Assembly: GCA_002278985.1 (NCBI GenBank)
Contig: NCJP01000067.1
Span: 1-7,858 of the forward strand
Origin: Erythrobacter sp. 34-65-8
GTDB taxonomy: Bacteria > Pseudomonadota > Alphaproteobacteria > Sphingomonadales > Sphingomonadaceae
Reading direction: 5' to 3'
Length of the DNA: 7,858 bases
Position numbers and translations under genes: made by a program
In this document: positions 1 through 5,787 of the stretch, piece by piece
Layout of the letters: every line of letters begins with the position of its first letter
How positions within the stretch are numbered: the first letter of the stretch is position 1
Notes under the pieces: model-generated
Databases searched by the model: none
The model's input: the letters and a program-made list of their open reading frames with translations, nothing else
Told to the model about the DNA's origin: nothing

Positions 1-74
1 ATCGCCAGATGCGCGGGACAGAGCGCGTCCGCAGCCCCGCTCCGCGTCGCCGGCGCCGCCCTCCGGCGAGCATG

Positions 75-106
75 AAAAAAGGGCGGAACCGTCGCCGGTC
101 CCGCCC
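75..106 (-). terminator. Intrinsic terminator of the minus-strand ssb-region genes
   Basis: Two 10-nt arms (81-90 and 97-106) pair with a single A·C mismatch (87/100) around a 6-nt loop. Read on the minus strand, the hairpin is followed at once by six T residues (75-80), the classic Rho-independent layout. It lies 12 nt past the stop codon of the 73-residue gene, so it ends that transcript. The plus-strand side is followed by a pyrimidine-rich tract, so the hairpin may also slow transcription arriving from the left. Confidence 0.85.
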
Positions 107-117
107 TCTCTTCGTCT

Positions 118-339
118 TCAGAACTCGTCGAGCATTCCCCCGCGCACGGTGTGAACCACCCGGTTCGTCAGGTGCGCCGGCATGGCGTTGTAGTCGCCCT
201 CGTCGAGCGCGAAGTATCCCAGATCATCGTCCTCGACGATATGCTGGTCGAAGTAGCTGTGCAGCGCGCGCCGTTCGGCAACCGCCAGTGCTTCGAAGTA
301 GCTATCCGCATTCGACGCGATTGGAGCAAGTGAAGCCAT
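118..339 (-). CDS. Small acidic protein of unknown function (73 aa)
   Basis: I do not recognise this family. The ATG at 339 is preceded by a perfect AGGAGG (minus strand, 345-350) with a 5-nt spacer, which fixes the start although the frame is open further upstream. The product has 13 Asp/Glu, four Arg and no Lys, so it is strongly acidic, with a run EDDD at residues 36-39 and DEGD at 46-49. No signal peptide or membrane segment is visible, so it is probably cytoplasmic. It is the last gene of the minus-strand block, downstream of ssb, and ends just before a strong terminator. The strong ribosome site suggests high expression. Small acidic proteins on mobile elements are sometimes DNA mimics or anti-defence factors, but nothing here proves that. 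Confidence 0.75.
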   Translation of the reverse strand: MASLAPIASNADSYFEALAVAERRALHSYFDQHIVEDDDLGYFALDEGDYNAMPAHLTNRVVHTVRGGMLDEF

Positions 340-590
340 GATATCCTCCTGATGTCTGTCCTTGAGACGACAAGAGGTCGGTCGATGGTCTTGTGGATTC
401 CGGGTCCAGGATCGCCCTTTGGGCGACCGCGTCAGCGGCGGTGGGGGCAACGATTTTTCCGGACCGCAGCGAAGCGAAGGGGAGGCAAAATGGTGGGGCC
501 CCGCCGTCCTTGACGCGGGAGCCACAAGGCCATCACCATGGCCGATCCGTGAGCCAGAGCCCCTTCTTGGTCGCCGGTTAATCGATGACG
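340..590 (-). other. Structured 251-bp gap between ssb and the 73-aa gene
   Basis: No convincing gene is seen on either strand. The gap is packed with inverted repeats. TCGCCC/GGGCGA with a 3-nt loop is at 412-426, and CCGC/GCGG with a 4-nt loop is at 427-438. An 8-bp long-range pairing joins CCGCGTCA (427-434) to TGACGCGG (511-518), and a second imperfect GC-rich helix can form inside it (about 436-446 with 499-507). GGGGCCCC at 496-503 is self-complementary. On the transcribed minus strand this would be a folded intercistronic RNA just upstream of the strong AGGAGG of the next gene. Whether it contains its own promoter cannot be told. Confidence 0.45.
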
Positions 591-989
591 TCAGTCGATC
601 TCGGGCGCGTCGCGGTTGTCTCCGTCGCCATCCCTGGCGTTGCCGCGCGAGAGGAAATCGACCTTGTCGGCGAGGATCTCGCAGCCGTAGCGCTTGACGC
701 CTTCCTGGTCTTCCCACTGGGTATAGTGAAGCCGGCCCTGGACCGAGACCAGCTGGCCCTTGGTGCAGAATTGCCCGACGGTCTTGGAGAGGCCGTTGAA
801 GCAGGTCACCCGGTGGAATTCGCTGTTCTTGGCGGTGTAGCCGTTTTCATCCTTGTAGGTCTTGCCGTCCTTGTCGCGCGCGGGGCGGTCGGTGACGATG
901 GTGATGCCGGTGACGGAAGTTCCGCCCTTGGTCTCGCGGGATTCGGGATCGCGGGCGAGACGGCCGGTGAGGATTACGAGATTGGTCAT
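591..989 (-). CDS. Single-stranded DNA-binding protein (SSB), mobile-element type
   Basis: This 132-residue protein binds single-stranded DNA during replication, repair or transfer. The N-terminus MTNLVILTGRLARDPE is the standard SSB opening. The body follows the OB-fold pattern, with a central FHRVTCFNGLSKTVGQF stretch (residues about 58-74, matching the usual W/F-aromatic strand) and GQLVSVQGRLHY (78-89). The ATG at 989 is chosen because it fits the family start and has an AAGGA ribosome site 8 nt upstream; the open frame continues upstream to 1157 but with non-family sequence. It is shorter than chromosomal SSBs (usually 150-180 residues). Its tail, rich in Asp and ending in APEID, lacks the conserved terminal DDIPF with its essential Pro-Phe. 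It sits between two small hypothetical genes on the same strand, as often seen on plasmids and ICEs. Confidence 0.93.
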   Translation of the reverse strand: MTNLVILTGRLARDPESRETKGGTSVTGITIVTDRPARDKDGKTYKDENGYTAKNSEFHRVTCFNGLSKTVGQFCTKGQLVSVQGRLHYTQWEDQEGVKRYGCEILADKVDFLSRGNARDGDGDNRDAPEID

Positions 990-1171
990 GTGACTGGTCC
1001 TTCGGTGTGCCAAACCGGAAACCATTTCCGGCTTGCGAACATCCAGAAGAAGCAGGGCATGGGAGGACTGCACCGCAGGGCCGTCAGGCCCAAGGGAAAC
1101 GCTTTTGCAAGGGGTGGTGCGGGCAGGCAGCGCAGCTGCCAACACGGCCCGAAGCAAAGGCGTTGCCGGCC
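990..1171 (-). promoter_or_regulatory. Structured leader upstream of ssb
   Basis: This 182-nt gap separates the 118-aa gene from ssb. It holds three hairpins that fold equally on the minus-strand transcript: GGCAGC/GCTGCC with a 3-nt loop (1126-1140), GGGCC/GGCCC with a 4-nt loop (1078-1091), and CCGGAAA/TTTCCGG with a 3-nt loop (1015-1031). The last ends about 12 nt upstream of the ssb ribosome site. A short frame of 24 codons (ATG at 1060) ends in a TGA at 986-988 that overlaps the ssb ATG, which would allow coupling, but it lacks a ribosome site. A promoter was not identifiable. Confidence 0.4.
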
Positions 1172-1528
1172 TCAGCTGACCTGATTCAGGACTGTTCGCG
1201 AAGAAGCCGGATTGGATTCGGGTGGCCTGGCGAAGGTGCGCTGGACACCGCTCTCCTGTCCGCCCTGTCCCCCGCTCTCGCTGGCCGCCAGCAGGTCCAT
1301 GAAATGGCGGGCCGCCTCCCGGTCGGCAGCGTCTTTGAACGCTGCCTCAAGGTCAGGCGCAGAGCCAAGCATGTAAAGCAGCGCCCAACGGACGAAGCGC
1401 TTGCCAGAGTCCTGCTCAAGGCCGAGATCGACATGGCAGCGCTCCAAGCCCGAGGCCAGCACGTCGGGGCTTACCGCCGATAGATCGGTGGATGAGAAGT
1501 ATCGTCGCAGAAGGTCGTCGAGGTCCAT
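1172..1528 (-). CDS. Hypothetical protein, 118 aa, mobile-element associated
   Basis: I recognise no named domain. Starting at the ATG at 1528, the protein opens MDLDDLLRRYF and has a compact, mostly helical first part: LSAVSPDVLASGLERC (residues 16-31), then KRFVRWALLYMLGSAPDLEAAF (43-64), then DREAARHFMDLL (69-80). A low-complexity Gly/Gln/Ser/Pro-rich tail follows (81-118). No signal peptide or membrane helix is seen. Upstream in-frame starts exist (ATG at 1546, GTG at 1711), but the extra residues look unlike protein and are preceded by no better ribosome site. The 1528 start also lacks a clear Shine-Dalgarno, so the message may be leaderless or weakly translated. It is the first gene of the minus-strand block ending with ssb and the small acidic protein. 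From this position it may serve DNA metabolism or transfer, which is inference only. Confidence 0.7.
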   Translation of the reverse strand: MDLDDLLRRYFSSTDLSAVSPDVLASGLERCHVDLGLEQDSGKRFVRWALLYMLGSAPDLEAAFKDAADREAARHFMDLLAASESGGQGGQESGVQRTFARPPESNPASSRTVLNQVS

Positions 1529-1693
1529 GATGAAGAGATAACTCATATCGCATAAGACGGCATCCTCGGCTTCGCGACGGAATTCATCGCCGCTTTCTCG
1601 ACCGAAAATCTGACTGGCCGATTTCAACGGCGGGAGGCGGCGCGGTTCGTCAAGCGAAAGAGGCGCGCGCGACCAGCTGAAAGCCTCAGTTTG

Positions 1694-1707
1694 ACCTCCT
1701 GGGAGGT
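1694..1707. repeat. Perfect inverted repeat ACCTCC-TG-GGAGGT
   Basis: A 6-bp stem with a 2-bp centre lies in the 279-bp divergent region between the 118-aa gene and the TonB receptor gene. It could be a small operator or chance; its minus strand happens to read AGGAGGT, but no start codon follows at a useful distance. The rest of 1529-1743 shows no gene or other clear signal. Confidence 0.35.
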
Positions 1708-1743
1708 TCACAGCTCTCGGTCTGCACTCCCTGCGCTGGGCAC

Positions 1744-1772
1744 TTGACCGCCGCGTTCGATCGAACTACTCG
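1744..1772 (+). promoter_or_regulatory. Candidate sigma-70-type promoter of the TonB receptor gene
   Basis: TTGACC (1744-1749) is a good -35 element. With a 17-bp spacer the -10 position reads TACTCG (1767-1772), which is poor. The spacer contains the perfect palindrome GTTCGATCGAAC (1755-1766). Transcription would begin near 1779, inside the Fur-like box. A weak -10 is common in GC-rich alphaproteobacteria, so the call is tentative. Confidence 0.3.
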
Positions 1773-1775
1773 AAC

Positions 1776-1792
1776 TTGCGACTAATTCGCAA
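1776..1792 (+). promoter_or_regulatory. Fur-box-like palindrome before the TonB receptor gene
   Basis: TTGCGACTAATTCGCAA has 6-bp perfect arms (TTGCGA/TCGCAA) around CTAAT and is one mismatch from a 7-1-7 palindrome of the form TGCGAAT-N-ATTCGCA, a GC-adapted relative of the classic Fur box. It lies 15 bp before the GTG start, between the candidate -10 and the ribosome site. Binding here would block transcription when iron is plentiful, which fits a siderophore receptor. The regulator is inferred, not shown. Confidence 0.45.
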
Positions 1793-1807
1793 TAGCAGGG
1801 AATTACC

Positions 1808-3940
1808 GTGAGGACAAAAATACTGATTGCGTTGCTGGCGTCGGCCGCGCTGCCCGCCACCGCATTTGCACAAACAGAGCGATCCGAGAATGCCAGCCGA
1901 GCGGAAGAGAAATCGGACATCATCGTAACGGCCACCCGCACGCCCACCCCCATCACGGCGATCCCGAGCACTGTCAAAGTGATTGATCGCGAGGAAATGG
2001 AAAATCAGCTGGCGGTGAGCGCAAGCCTGCTCGACAGCCTGGCTTTCTCGATCCCGAGCCTGGCGCCCGGCCGGCAAAAGCTTACCAGCACCGGAGAATC
2101 GCTTCGCGGCAGGACCCCTCTCTACATGGTCGACAGCATTCCGCAGTCGACGCCCCTGAGAGACGGAAAGCGCAGCGGATTCACGATCGATCCCGCTTTC
2201 GTCGACCGGGTCGAGGTGATCTACGGCGCCAACGCCATACAGGGCGTCGGTGCGACGGGTGGAGTGATCAACTACGTCACCGTGGACCCGCCGCGGAGCG
2301 GCGACTGGCTCAACCGGTTCACCGCCGAAGTTACGACTGACGATTTCGAGGAGCACGGATTTCACTATCGCCTTGCCGGGGTGACCGGGCGGCGTATTGG
2401 ATCCTTCGACTTCGTCGCCGGGGCCGCCTACGAGAAGCACGATCTGTTCTACGACGGCAACGACCGGGCGATCGCGGTCGACACGGTTCAAGGCGAGCTG
2501 ATGGACAGCCACAGCCTGAGCCTGTTCGGCAAGGGAGGCTACGAACCCACAGCCGATCAGCGCCTCGAGGCAACGGTCAGCTATTTCAAAGTCACCGGAG
2601 AAGGCGATTACGCCACCGTGCTCGGGAATCGGAACGCCGGGATCCCGGCCACCTCCACCCCGGGTGTGCCGGCCGGCGATCCGACGTTCACCGAAGCCTT
2701 CAACGCAGCTCTGTCCTATGAGCACGATTCGTTGTTTGGGGGCAAGCTGACGCTCCAGGGCTACTATTTCGATTTTTACGCACTGTATGGCGGGGACACT
2801 TTCCCGGTGTTCCAGGACACACTGATCGCGCCGACCGGAACACTATTCGACCAGTCGGCTCTCAGTTCGGAGAAATACGGCACCAAGCTGACTTGGGTGA
2901 GGCAGGACGCCTTCTGGGACGGTTTGCAGCTGGTGCTCGGGGCGGATTATCTGCGTGACAGCAGCTTCCAGGAACTCGCGCAGACCGGAAGGCTCTGGGT
3001 TCCCGAACTCATCTACAGCGGCTGGGCACCGTTCGTCCAGGCTGAGCAGGCACTGCTGGGCGACCTTGTGCGCCTCTCCGGCGGTGCTCGGTGGGAGCAC
3101 GCCACGCTGAACGTTCCCGATTTCACCACGATCGCTAGCGCCAACCGCACCTTCGTTGAAGGTGGCAGTCCCAGCTTCGACGAAGTGCTGCTCAACGCGG
3201 GGCTGGTGGTCGCGCCGGCGGATGGCTTTACAGTCTTCGGATCTTTTTCCGAAGGGTTCACGATGCCTGACGCGGGGCTGATCCTGCGGTCGGTCAATTC
3301 TCCGGGTCAGAGCGTCGACGATCTGGTCGATCTTCAGCCGGTGCTTGCCAACAATATAGAGATTGGAACCGGCTGGCGCCGCGGCGGACTTGACCTGACG
3401 GCAAGCTACTTCTGGTCCAACTCAGACCTCGGCTCGCGCATCCAGGTGATCGGCGGCGCCGGTTTCGTTCAACGCGAACGAACCGAAATTCAGGGATTTG
3501 AATTCGCCGCCTCCTACACTTTGCCGAGTCGCCACAGGATCGGCGCGAGCTTCGCCGCTCTGGACGGGCGCTATGACAGCAACGGAGATGGCGAAGTTGA
3601 CCGCGATCTCGACGGACGCAACATCGCTCCCGACCGCCTCAACCTGTTCGTGGAAGGACCGATCTCGGGGCCAGTCAGCGCGCGAGCGCAGCTGTCGCAC
3701 CTGTTCGATCGGAAGTTTCAAGGGAACAGCCCCAAGTTTGATTTCGACGGGTACACACTGGTCGATCTGATCGTCAGCTACGAAACGGAAAGGATGGGCA
3801 AGTTGTCACTCGCCGTGAGCAACATCTTCGACGAGCAGCACATTACCTATTTTTCCCAGACCGCGAGCTTTGTCACCGACCGCGATTATGTGTCGGGCCG
3901 GGGCCGCGCCATAACTCTGCGCTGGCAGGGGAGCTTCTGA
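1808..3940 (+). CDS. TonB-dependent outer-membrane receptor, siderophore type
   Basis: This 710-residue receptor would import a ligand, probably a ferric siderophore, across the outer membrane using TonB-ExbBD energy. The start is GTG at 1808, with AGGGA about 6-7 nt upstream and no nearby ATG. A signal peptide (residues 1-21, cleavage after ATAFA) is followed by a TonB-box-like SDIIVTATR (36-44). The plug domain has SLRGRTPLYMVDSIPQ (98-113), IDPAFVDRVEVIYGANAIQGVGATGGVINYV (127-157 in parts) and so all usual plug landmarks, reminiscent of IutA-type receptors. The rest is the 22-strand barrel, closing with ITLRWQGSF and the terminal Phe needed for assembly. An acidic DxNxDG loop (from Asp590) resembles a calcium-binding loop. 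Length is typical and the frame is intact. It is followed 43 nt downstream by a PepSY protein, a usual partner of siderophore receptors. Ligand specificity cannot be read from the sequence. Confidence 0.92.
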   Translation: MRTKILIALLASAALPATAFAQTERSENASRAEEKSDIIVTATRTPTPITAIPSTVKVIDREEMENQLAVSASLLDSLAFSIPSLAPGRQKLTSTGESLRGRTPLYMVDSIPQSTPLRDGKRSGFTIDPAFVDRVEVIYGANAIQGVGATGGVINYVTVDPPRSGDWLNRFTAEVTTDDFEEHGFHYRLAGVTGRRIGSFDFVAGAAYEKHDLFYDGNDRAIAVDTVQGELMDSHSLSLFGKGGYEPTADQRLEATVSYFKVTGEGDYATVLGNRNAGIPATSTPGVPAGDPTFTEAFNAALSYEHDSLFGGKLTLQGYYFDFYALYGGDTFPVFQDTLIAPTGTLFDQSALSSEKYGTKLTWVRQDAFWDGLQLVLGADYLRDSSFQELAQTGRLWVPELIYSGWAPFVQAEQALLGDLVRLSGGARWEHATLNVPDFTTIASANRTFVEGGSPSFDEVLLNAGLVVAPADGFTVFGSFSEGFTMPDAGLILRSVNSPGQSVDDLVDLQPVLANNIEIGTGWRRGGLDLTASYFWSNSDLGSRIQVIGGAGFVQRERTEIQGFEFAASYTLPSRHRIGASFAALDGRYDSNGDGEVDRDLDGRNIAPDRLNLFVEGPISGPVSARAQLSHLFDRKFQGNSPKFDFDGYTLVDLIVSYETERMGKLSLAVSNIFDEQHITYFSQTASFVTDRDYVSGRGRAITLRWQGSF

Positions 3941-3983
3941 GCTCCTGTGCAAGGATGTGTGTCTCTCTAGGGTCTGAGCTGCG

Positions 3984-4895
3984 ATGAAGCTTCTCTCGGT
4001 CTTGCACCGCTGGGTTGGCGGTATGGTCGGCTTGGTCCTGGCGGTGCTGGGCCTTTCGGGCGCGATCCTGGTCTGGGAGGGAGACTGGATCGGTGTGCCC
4101 GGCGCCGACGACGCGGTGCGCCAGCATCCGGGAGCAATGGCGCAAACAATCGAAGTTGCGGCTAGCGCGCCGGGCGAATTGTCCCGCATCACCTTCGCGA
4201 GTGCAGAGATCGGTTTGCACCAGGCGATCTATACCGACGGCAGCGGGGCCTACCTCAACCAGACCGGCGAGATCGTGGAGCGCTGGACCAGCATTTGGGG
4301 GCGGCCCGAGCTCTGGATGTTCGACCTGCACCATTTCTTGTTCGCCGGCGAAATAGGGAAGCTGGTGACGGGCGTTCTTGGGCTGCTGGGGATCTTCTTC
4401 GTCCTCAGCGGGGCGATTCTGTGGTGGCGTACGAGGCGGACCTTCGCATTCCGCCTGTGGCCCGCGCGAATGACGCGCAGCGCTATCGTTCGCCAGCACA
4501 GGGATCTCGGGGTGATAGCGGCGCCCTTATTGCTCCTCTCGCTCGTGACAGGCGCGGCGATGATCTTTCCGGTCCTGGCAGATGCAGTGCTGGCACCCTG
4601 GTCCGGCGCTTCTCAGCCGGAGCAAGTTGCGCCTCACGAACGGACGCCCCGGCTGGAGCCAGGCTGGGAATCGATGCTGGAGCAGGCGGTTCAGCATGCG
4701 CGGACCGCGCTGGATCACCGTCACCTTGGCGCCAGCGCGTGCCGCAATACGGGAAAACTCCGCTGCAATGTAGCCGCCGCCGACCAGGACGATCCGCCGT
4801 CGCGCCTTGAAGGACGCCGGACAAGGATGGTCCGGCCTTCGAGCGCATGGCTCTGGAGCGCGCGTTCCACCGCCACTTGGCCGCCTGCATCGTAA
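3984..4895 (+). CDS. PepSY-associated membrane protein, 3'-truncated (probable pseudogene)
   Basis: PepSY-type inner-membrane proteins accompany TonB receptors, and some act as ferric-siderophore reductases (for example FoxB- or FpvG-like). This frame begins MKLLSVLHRWVGG, with the conserved His-Arg-Trp before a first membrane helix (about 11-31). A periplasmic part follows, then DLHHFLFAGEIGK (114-126) leading into helix 2 (127-148), and RQHRDLGVIAAP (170-181) leading into helix 3 (175-197). Family-like sequence stops near residue 240 (about 4705-4712). The remaining 60 or so residues are Arg-, Ser- and Pro-rich nonsense read antisense through a reductase fragment and the end of the toprim gene. 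The last PepSY repeat and final membrane helix found in complete members are missing. It lies 43 nt after the TonB receptor gene with only a weak AGGG ribosome site, so it is probably cotranscribed. Loss of function is likely but not certain. Confidence 0.8.
   Translation: MKLLSVLHRWVGGMVGLVLAVLGLSGAILVWEGDWIGVPGADDAVRQHPGAMAQTIEVAASAPGELSRITFASAEIGLHQAIYTDGSGAYLNQTGEIVERWTSIWGRPELWMFDLHHFLFAGEIGKLVTGVLGLLGIFFVLSGAILWWRTRRTFAFRLWPARMTRSAIVRQHRDLGVIAAPLLLLSLVTGAAMIFPVLADAVLAPWSGASQPEQVAPHERTPRLEPGWESMLEQAVQHARTALDHRHLGASACRNTGKLRCNVAAADQDDPPSRLEGRRTRMVRPSSAWLWSARSTATWPPAS
4692..4799 (-). pseudogene. Orphan fragment of a pyridine-nucleotide-disulfide oxidoreductase
   Basis: On the minus strand, 36 consecutive codons read as the NAD(P)-binding Rossmann unit of a glutathione/mercuric-reductase-like flavoprotein. 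The piece opens RRIVLVGGGYIAAEF, with the glycine-rich GxGxxA-type loop and the acidic E before F; an alpha helix (SRIAARAGA) and a second strand (KVTVIQRGPRML) follow. No start, FAD-binding CxxxxC region or dimerisation domain is present. Upstream the frame runs into toprim sequence; downstream it runs into PepSY antisense. It is therefore a scar left by recombination and not a gene. The exact ends are uncertain by several bases on each side. Confidence 0.75.
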
Positions 4896-5656
4896 TCGAC
4901 AAAGAGATGGAGCTCGGTGACACTCTCGGGGATCGAGACGAGCGCAAAGCGCTCATTACCAAGCGTTGCCCAGCACGGGACGCCGGTGAGTGCGCGAGCT
5001 GAGAGCGCGCTTTCAACACCTTCGGCGATGCCCAGCACTCCATCGATCGCAGGGAACAGTCGCACGGCGGCTGATCGGAGCGCACCGAGTGCACGCTTCG
5101 GGCCGTCGAATGCAGCGAGGCTGGGCGCCTCCGCATCGAGAAATGTTCGGTGAATAGCGATTGGCCCTTCGTCGAGGCTGACGGCTGCAATCATTGCTGG
5201 AATGAATTGCGCGCGGCCTTTGGGCCCTAGAGGCGTTCGGGAGTTGAAGCGCAGCGCGGGCGAGACAGCCGTGATACCCCGCGCTTCGAGATAAGCTTTG
5301 GCCGGGCTGTCGTTCAGGGGCGAGGCGCCATGCCATGTCCGGAGCGCACCCCGCGAGGGCAACCGCTCAACCGTCGATTCTCCGGCATTCGGCGGAAGGC
5401 CGCCGAACAGCTGCGCGGGCGAAAGCCCCTCCCTTCTGAAAGCGTCAATCACGCTCGCTTGGTCGCACCCGGCAAAGCAATGGAATAGGATAGCACGTCG
5501 GCCCAGCGTGACGCCGAGCGAGGGAGTGCGATCATCGTGAGCCGGGCACCGGGCCATGCCCTTGGAACCGGACCAGCGCCCGCCGCGGCTTTTGCAGAGC
5601 TGGCGAGCAGTTGCTTCGAGGGATTGTGTGTTCTGACCTTCACTTCGGACCTGCAT
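4721..5656 (-). CDS. CHC2 zinc-finger / toprim protein (DUF7146-type), altered C-terminus
   Basis: This protein resembles the primase-like toprim proteins common on alphaproteobacterial ICEs and plasmids. They are thought to help replicate or transfer the element's DNA. The start at 5656 has GGAG about 7 nt upstream. A zinc-ribbon core is seen as CPAH (C37, H40) with FHCFAGC (C60, C64). An inter-domain part follows, then a toprim fold with AEGVESALSA (catalytic-type E212) and LFVDYDAGG (D254, D256). Native-looking sequence ends around residue 285 (RRPSRR, near 4801). The last 26 residues come from reading a reductase fragment out of frame, so roughly the natural last 10-20 residues are replaced. 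The catalytic residues are all kept, so activity may survive. It is divergent from the lytic transglycosylase gene across a LexA-like box. Confidence 0.85.
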   Translation of the reverse strand: MQVRSEGQNTQSLEATARQLCKSRGGRWSGSKGMARCPAHDDRTPSLGVTLGRRAILFHCFAGCDQASVIDAFRREGLSPAQLFGGLPPNAGESTVERLPSRGALRTWHGASPLNDSPAKAYLEARGITAVSPALRFNSRTPLGPKGRAQFIPAMIAAVSLDEGPIAIHRTFLDAEAPSLAAFDGPKRALGALRSAAVRLFPAIDGVLGIAEGVESALSARALTGVPCWATLGNERFALVSIPESVTELHLFVDYDAGGQVAVERALQSHALEGRTILVRRPSRRDGGSSWSAAATLQRSFPVLRHALAPR

Positions 5657-5733
5657 CGGAAGACTCCGTATCGTCTGCTCGCGTCCCCAGCGCTGCCTCT
5701 CCTCTTTGCGGTGTTTAATCGCTTTCCTACAGG

Positions 5734-5762
5734 TTGATGTTCTTTTTATGTTCTCTTGTGAT
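5734..5762 (+). promoter_or_regulatory. Candidate promoter of the transglycosylase operon
   Basis: TTGATG (5734-5739), a 17-bp spacer and TGTGAT (5757-5762, four of six consensus bases) form a plausible sigma-70 promoter whose start point would lie about 20 nt before the ATG. It fully overlaps the LexA-like box, so LexA binding would occlude polymerase. The stretch is clearly AT-richer than its surroundings. No equally good promoter was found for the divergent toprim gene. Confidence 0.35.
5739..5753 (+). promoter_or_regulatory. LexA (SOS) box, alphaproteobacterial type
   Basis: GTTC-TTTTTAT-GTTC matches exactly the GTTC-N7-GTTC operator recognised by LexA in alphaproteobacteria, including the usual T-rich spacer. 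A third, imperfect half site (ATTC, 5761-5764) continues the 11-bp spacing. The box lies 34 bp before the transglycosylase start and 82 bp before the divergent toprim start, so it could control either or both. Confidence 0.6.
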
Positions 5763-5787
5763 TCGGAGTAATCGAGGAGAACGCGAA

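Noticed and set aside
1..75. Possible C-terminal end of a plus-strand gene, a frame open from base 1 to a TGA at 73-75 with Ala-rich codons
   Set aside because: Only 24 residues are visible, the minus strand is equally open and Ala-rich, and no family is recognisable, so strand and reality cannot be decided.
585..1184. Plus-strand open frame of 199 codons over ssb
   Set aside because: It is antisense to ssb; hydrophobic repeats such as AVEAGHPVEFAVLG arise from the complementary strand of conserved codons.
1529..1711. N-terminal extension of the 118-aa protein from GTG 1711
   Set aside because: The extra 61 residues are Pro/Arg/Ser-rich with no family character, and no ribosome site precedes the GTG.
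1766..2725. Long minus-strand open frame of 319 codons opposite the TonB receptor
   Set aside because: It is the antisense shadow of a clearly conserved receptor gene; it has no ribosome site or recognisable domain.
3575..3613. DxNxDGxxDxD loop in the TonB receptor as a separate calcium-binding domain
   Set aside because: It is a single loop within the barrel, position 12 is Leu and not Glu/Asp, and similar acidic loops followed by GRNIAPDR are usual in such receptors.
3873..4499. Minus-strand open frame opposite the receptor end and PepSY gene
   Set aside because: Composition is typical of antisense to a GC-rich gene, and the plus strand carries the recognisable PepSY membrane protein.
4483..5190. 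Minus-strand frame of 235 codons overlapping the PepSY and toprim genes
   Set aside because: It is out of frame with toprim and low in complexity (Arg/Ser/Pro rich), with no domain.
5734..5787. Upstream extension of the transglycosylase from a TTG at 5734
   Set aside because: It would add 18 residues ahead of a good signal peptide and run through the LexA-like box; the ATG at 5788 has its own AGGAGA.
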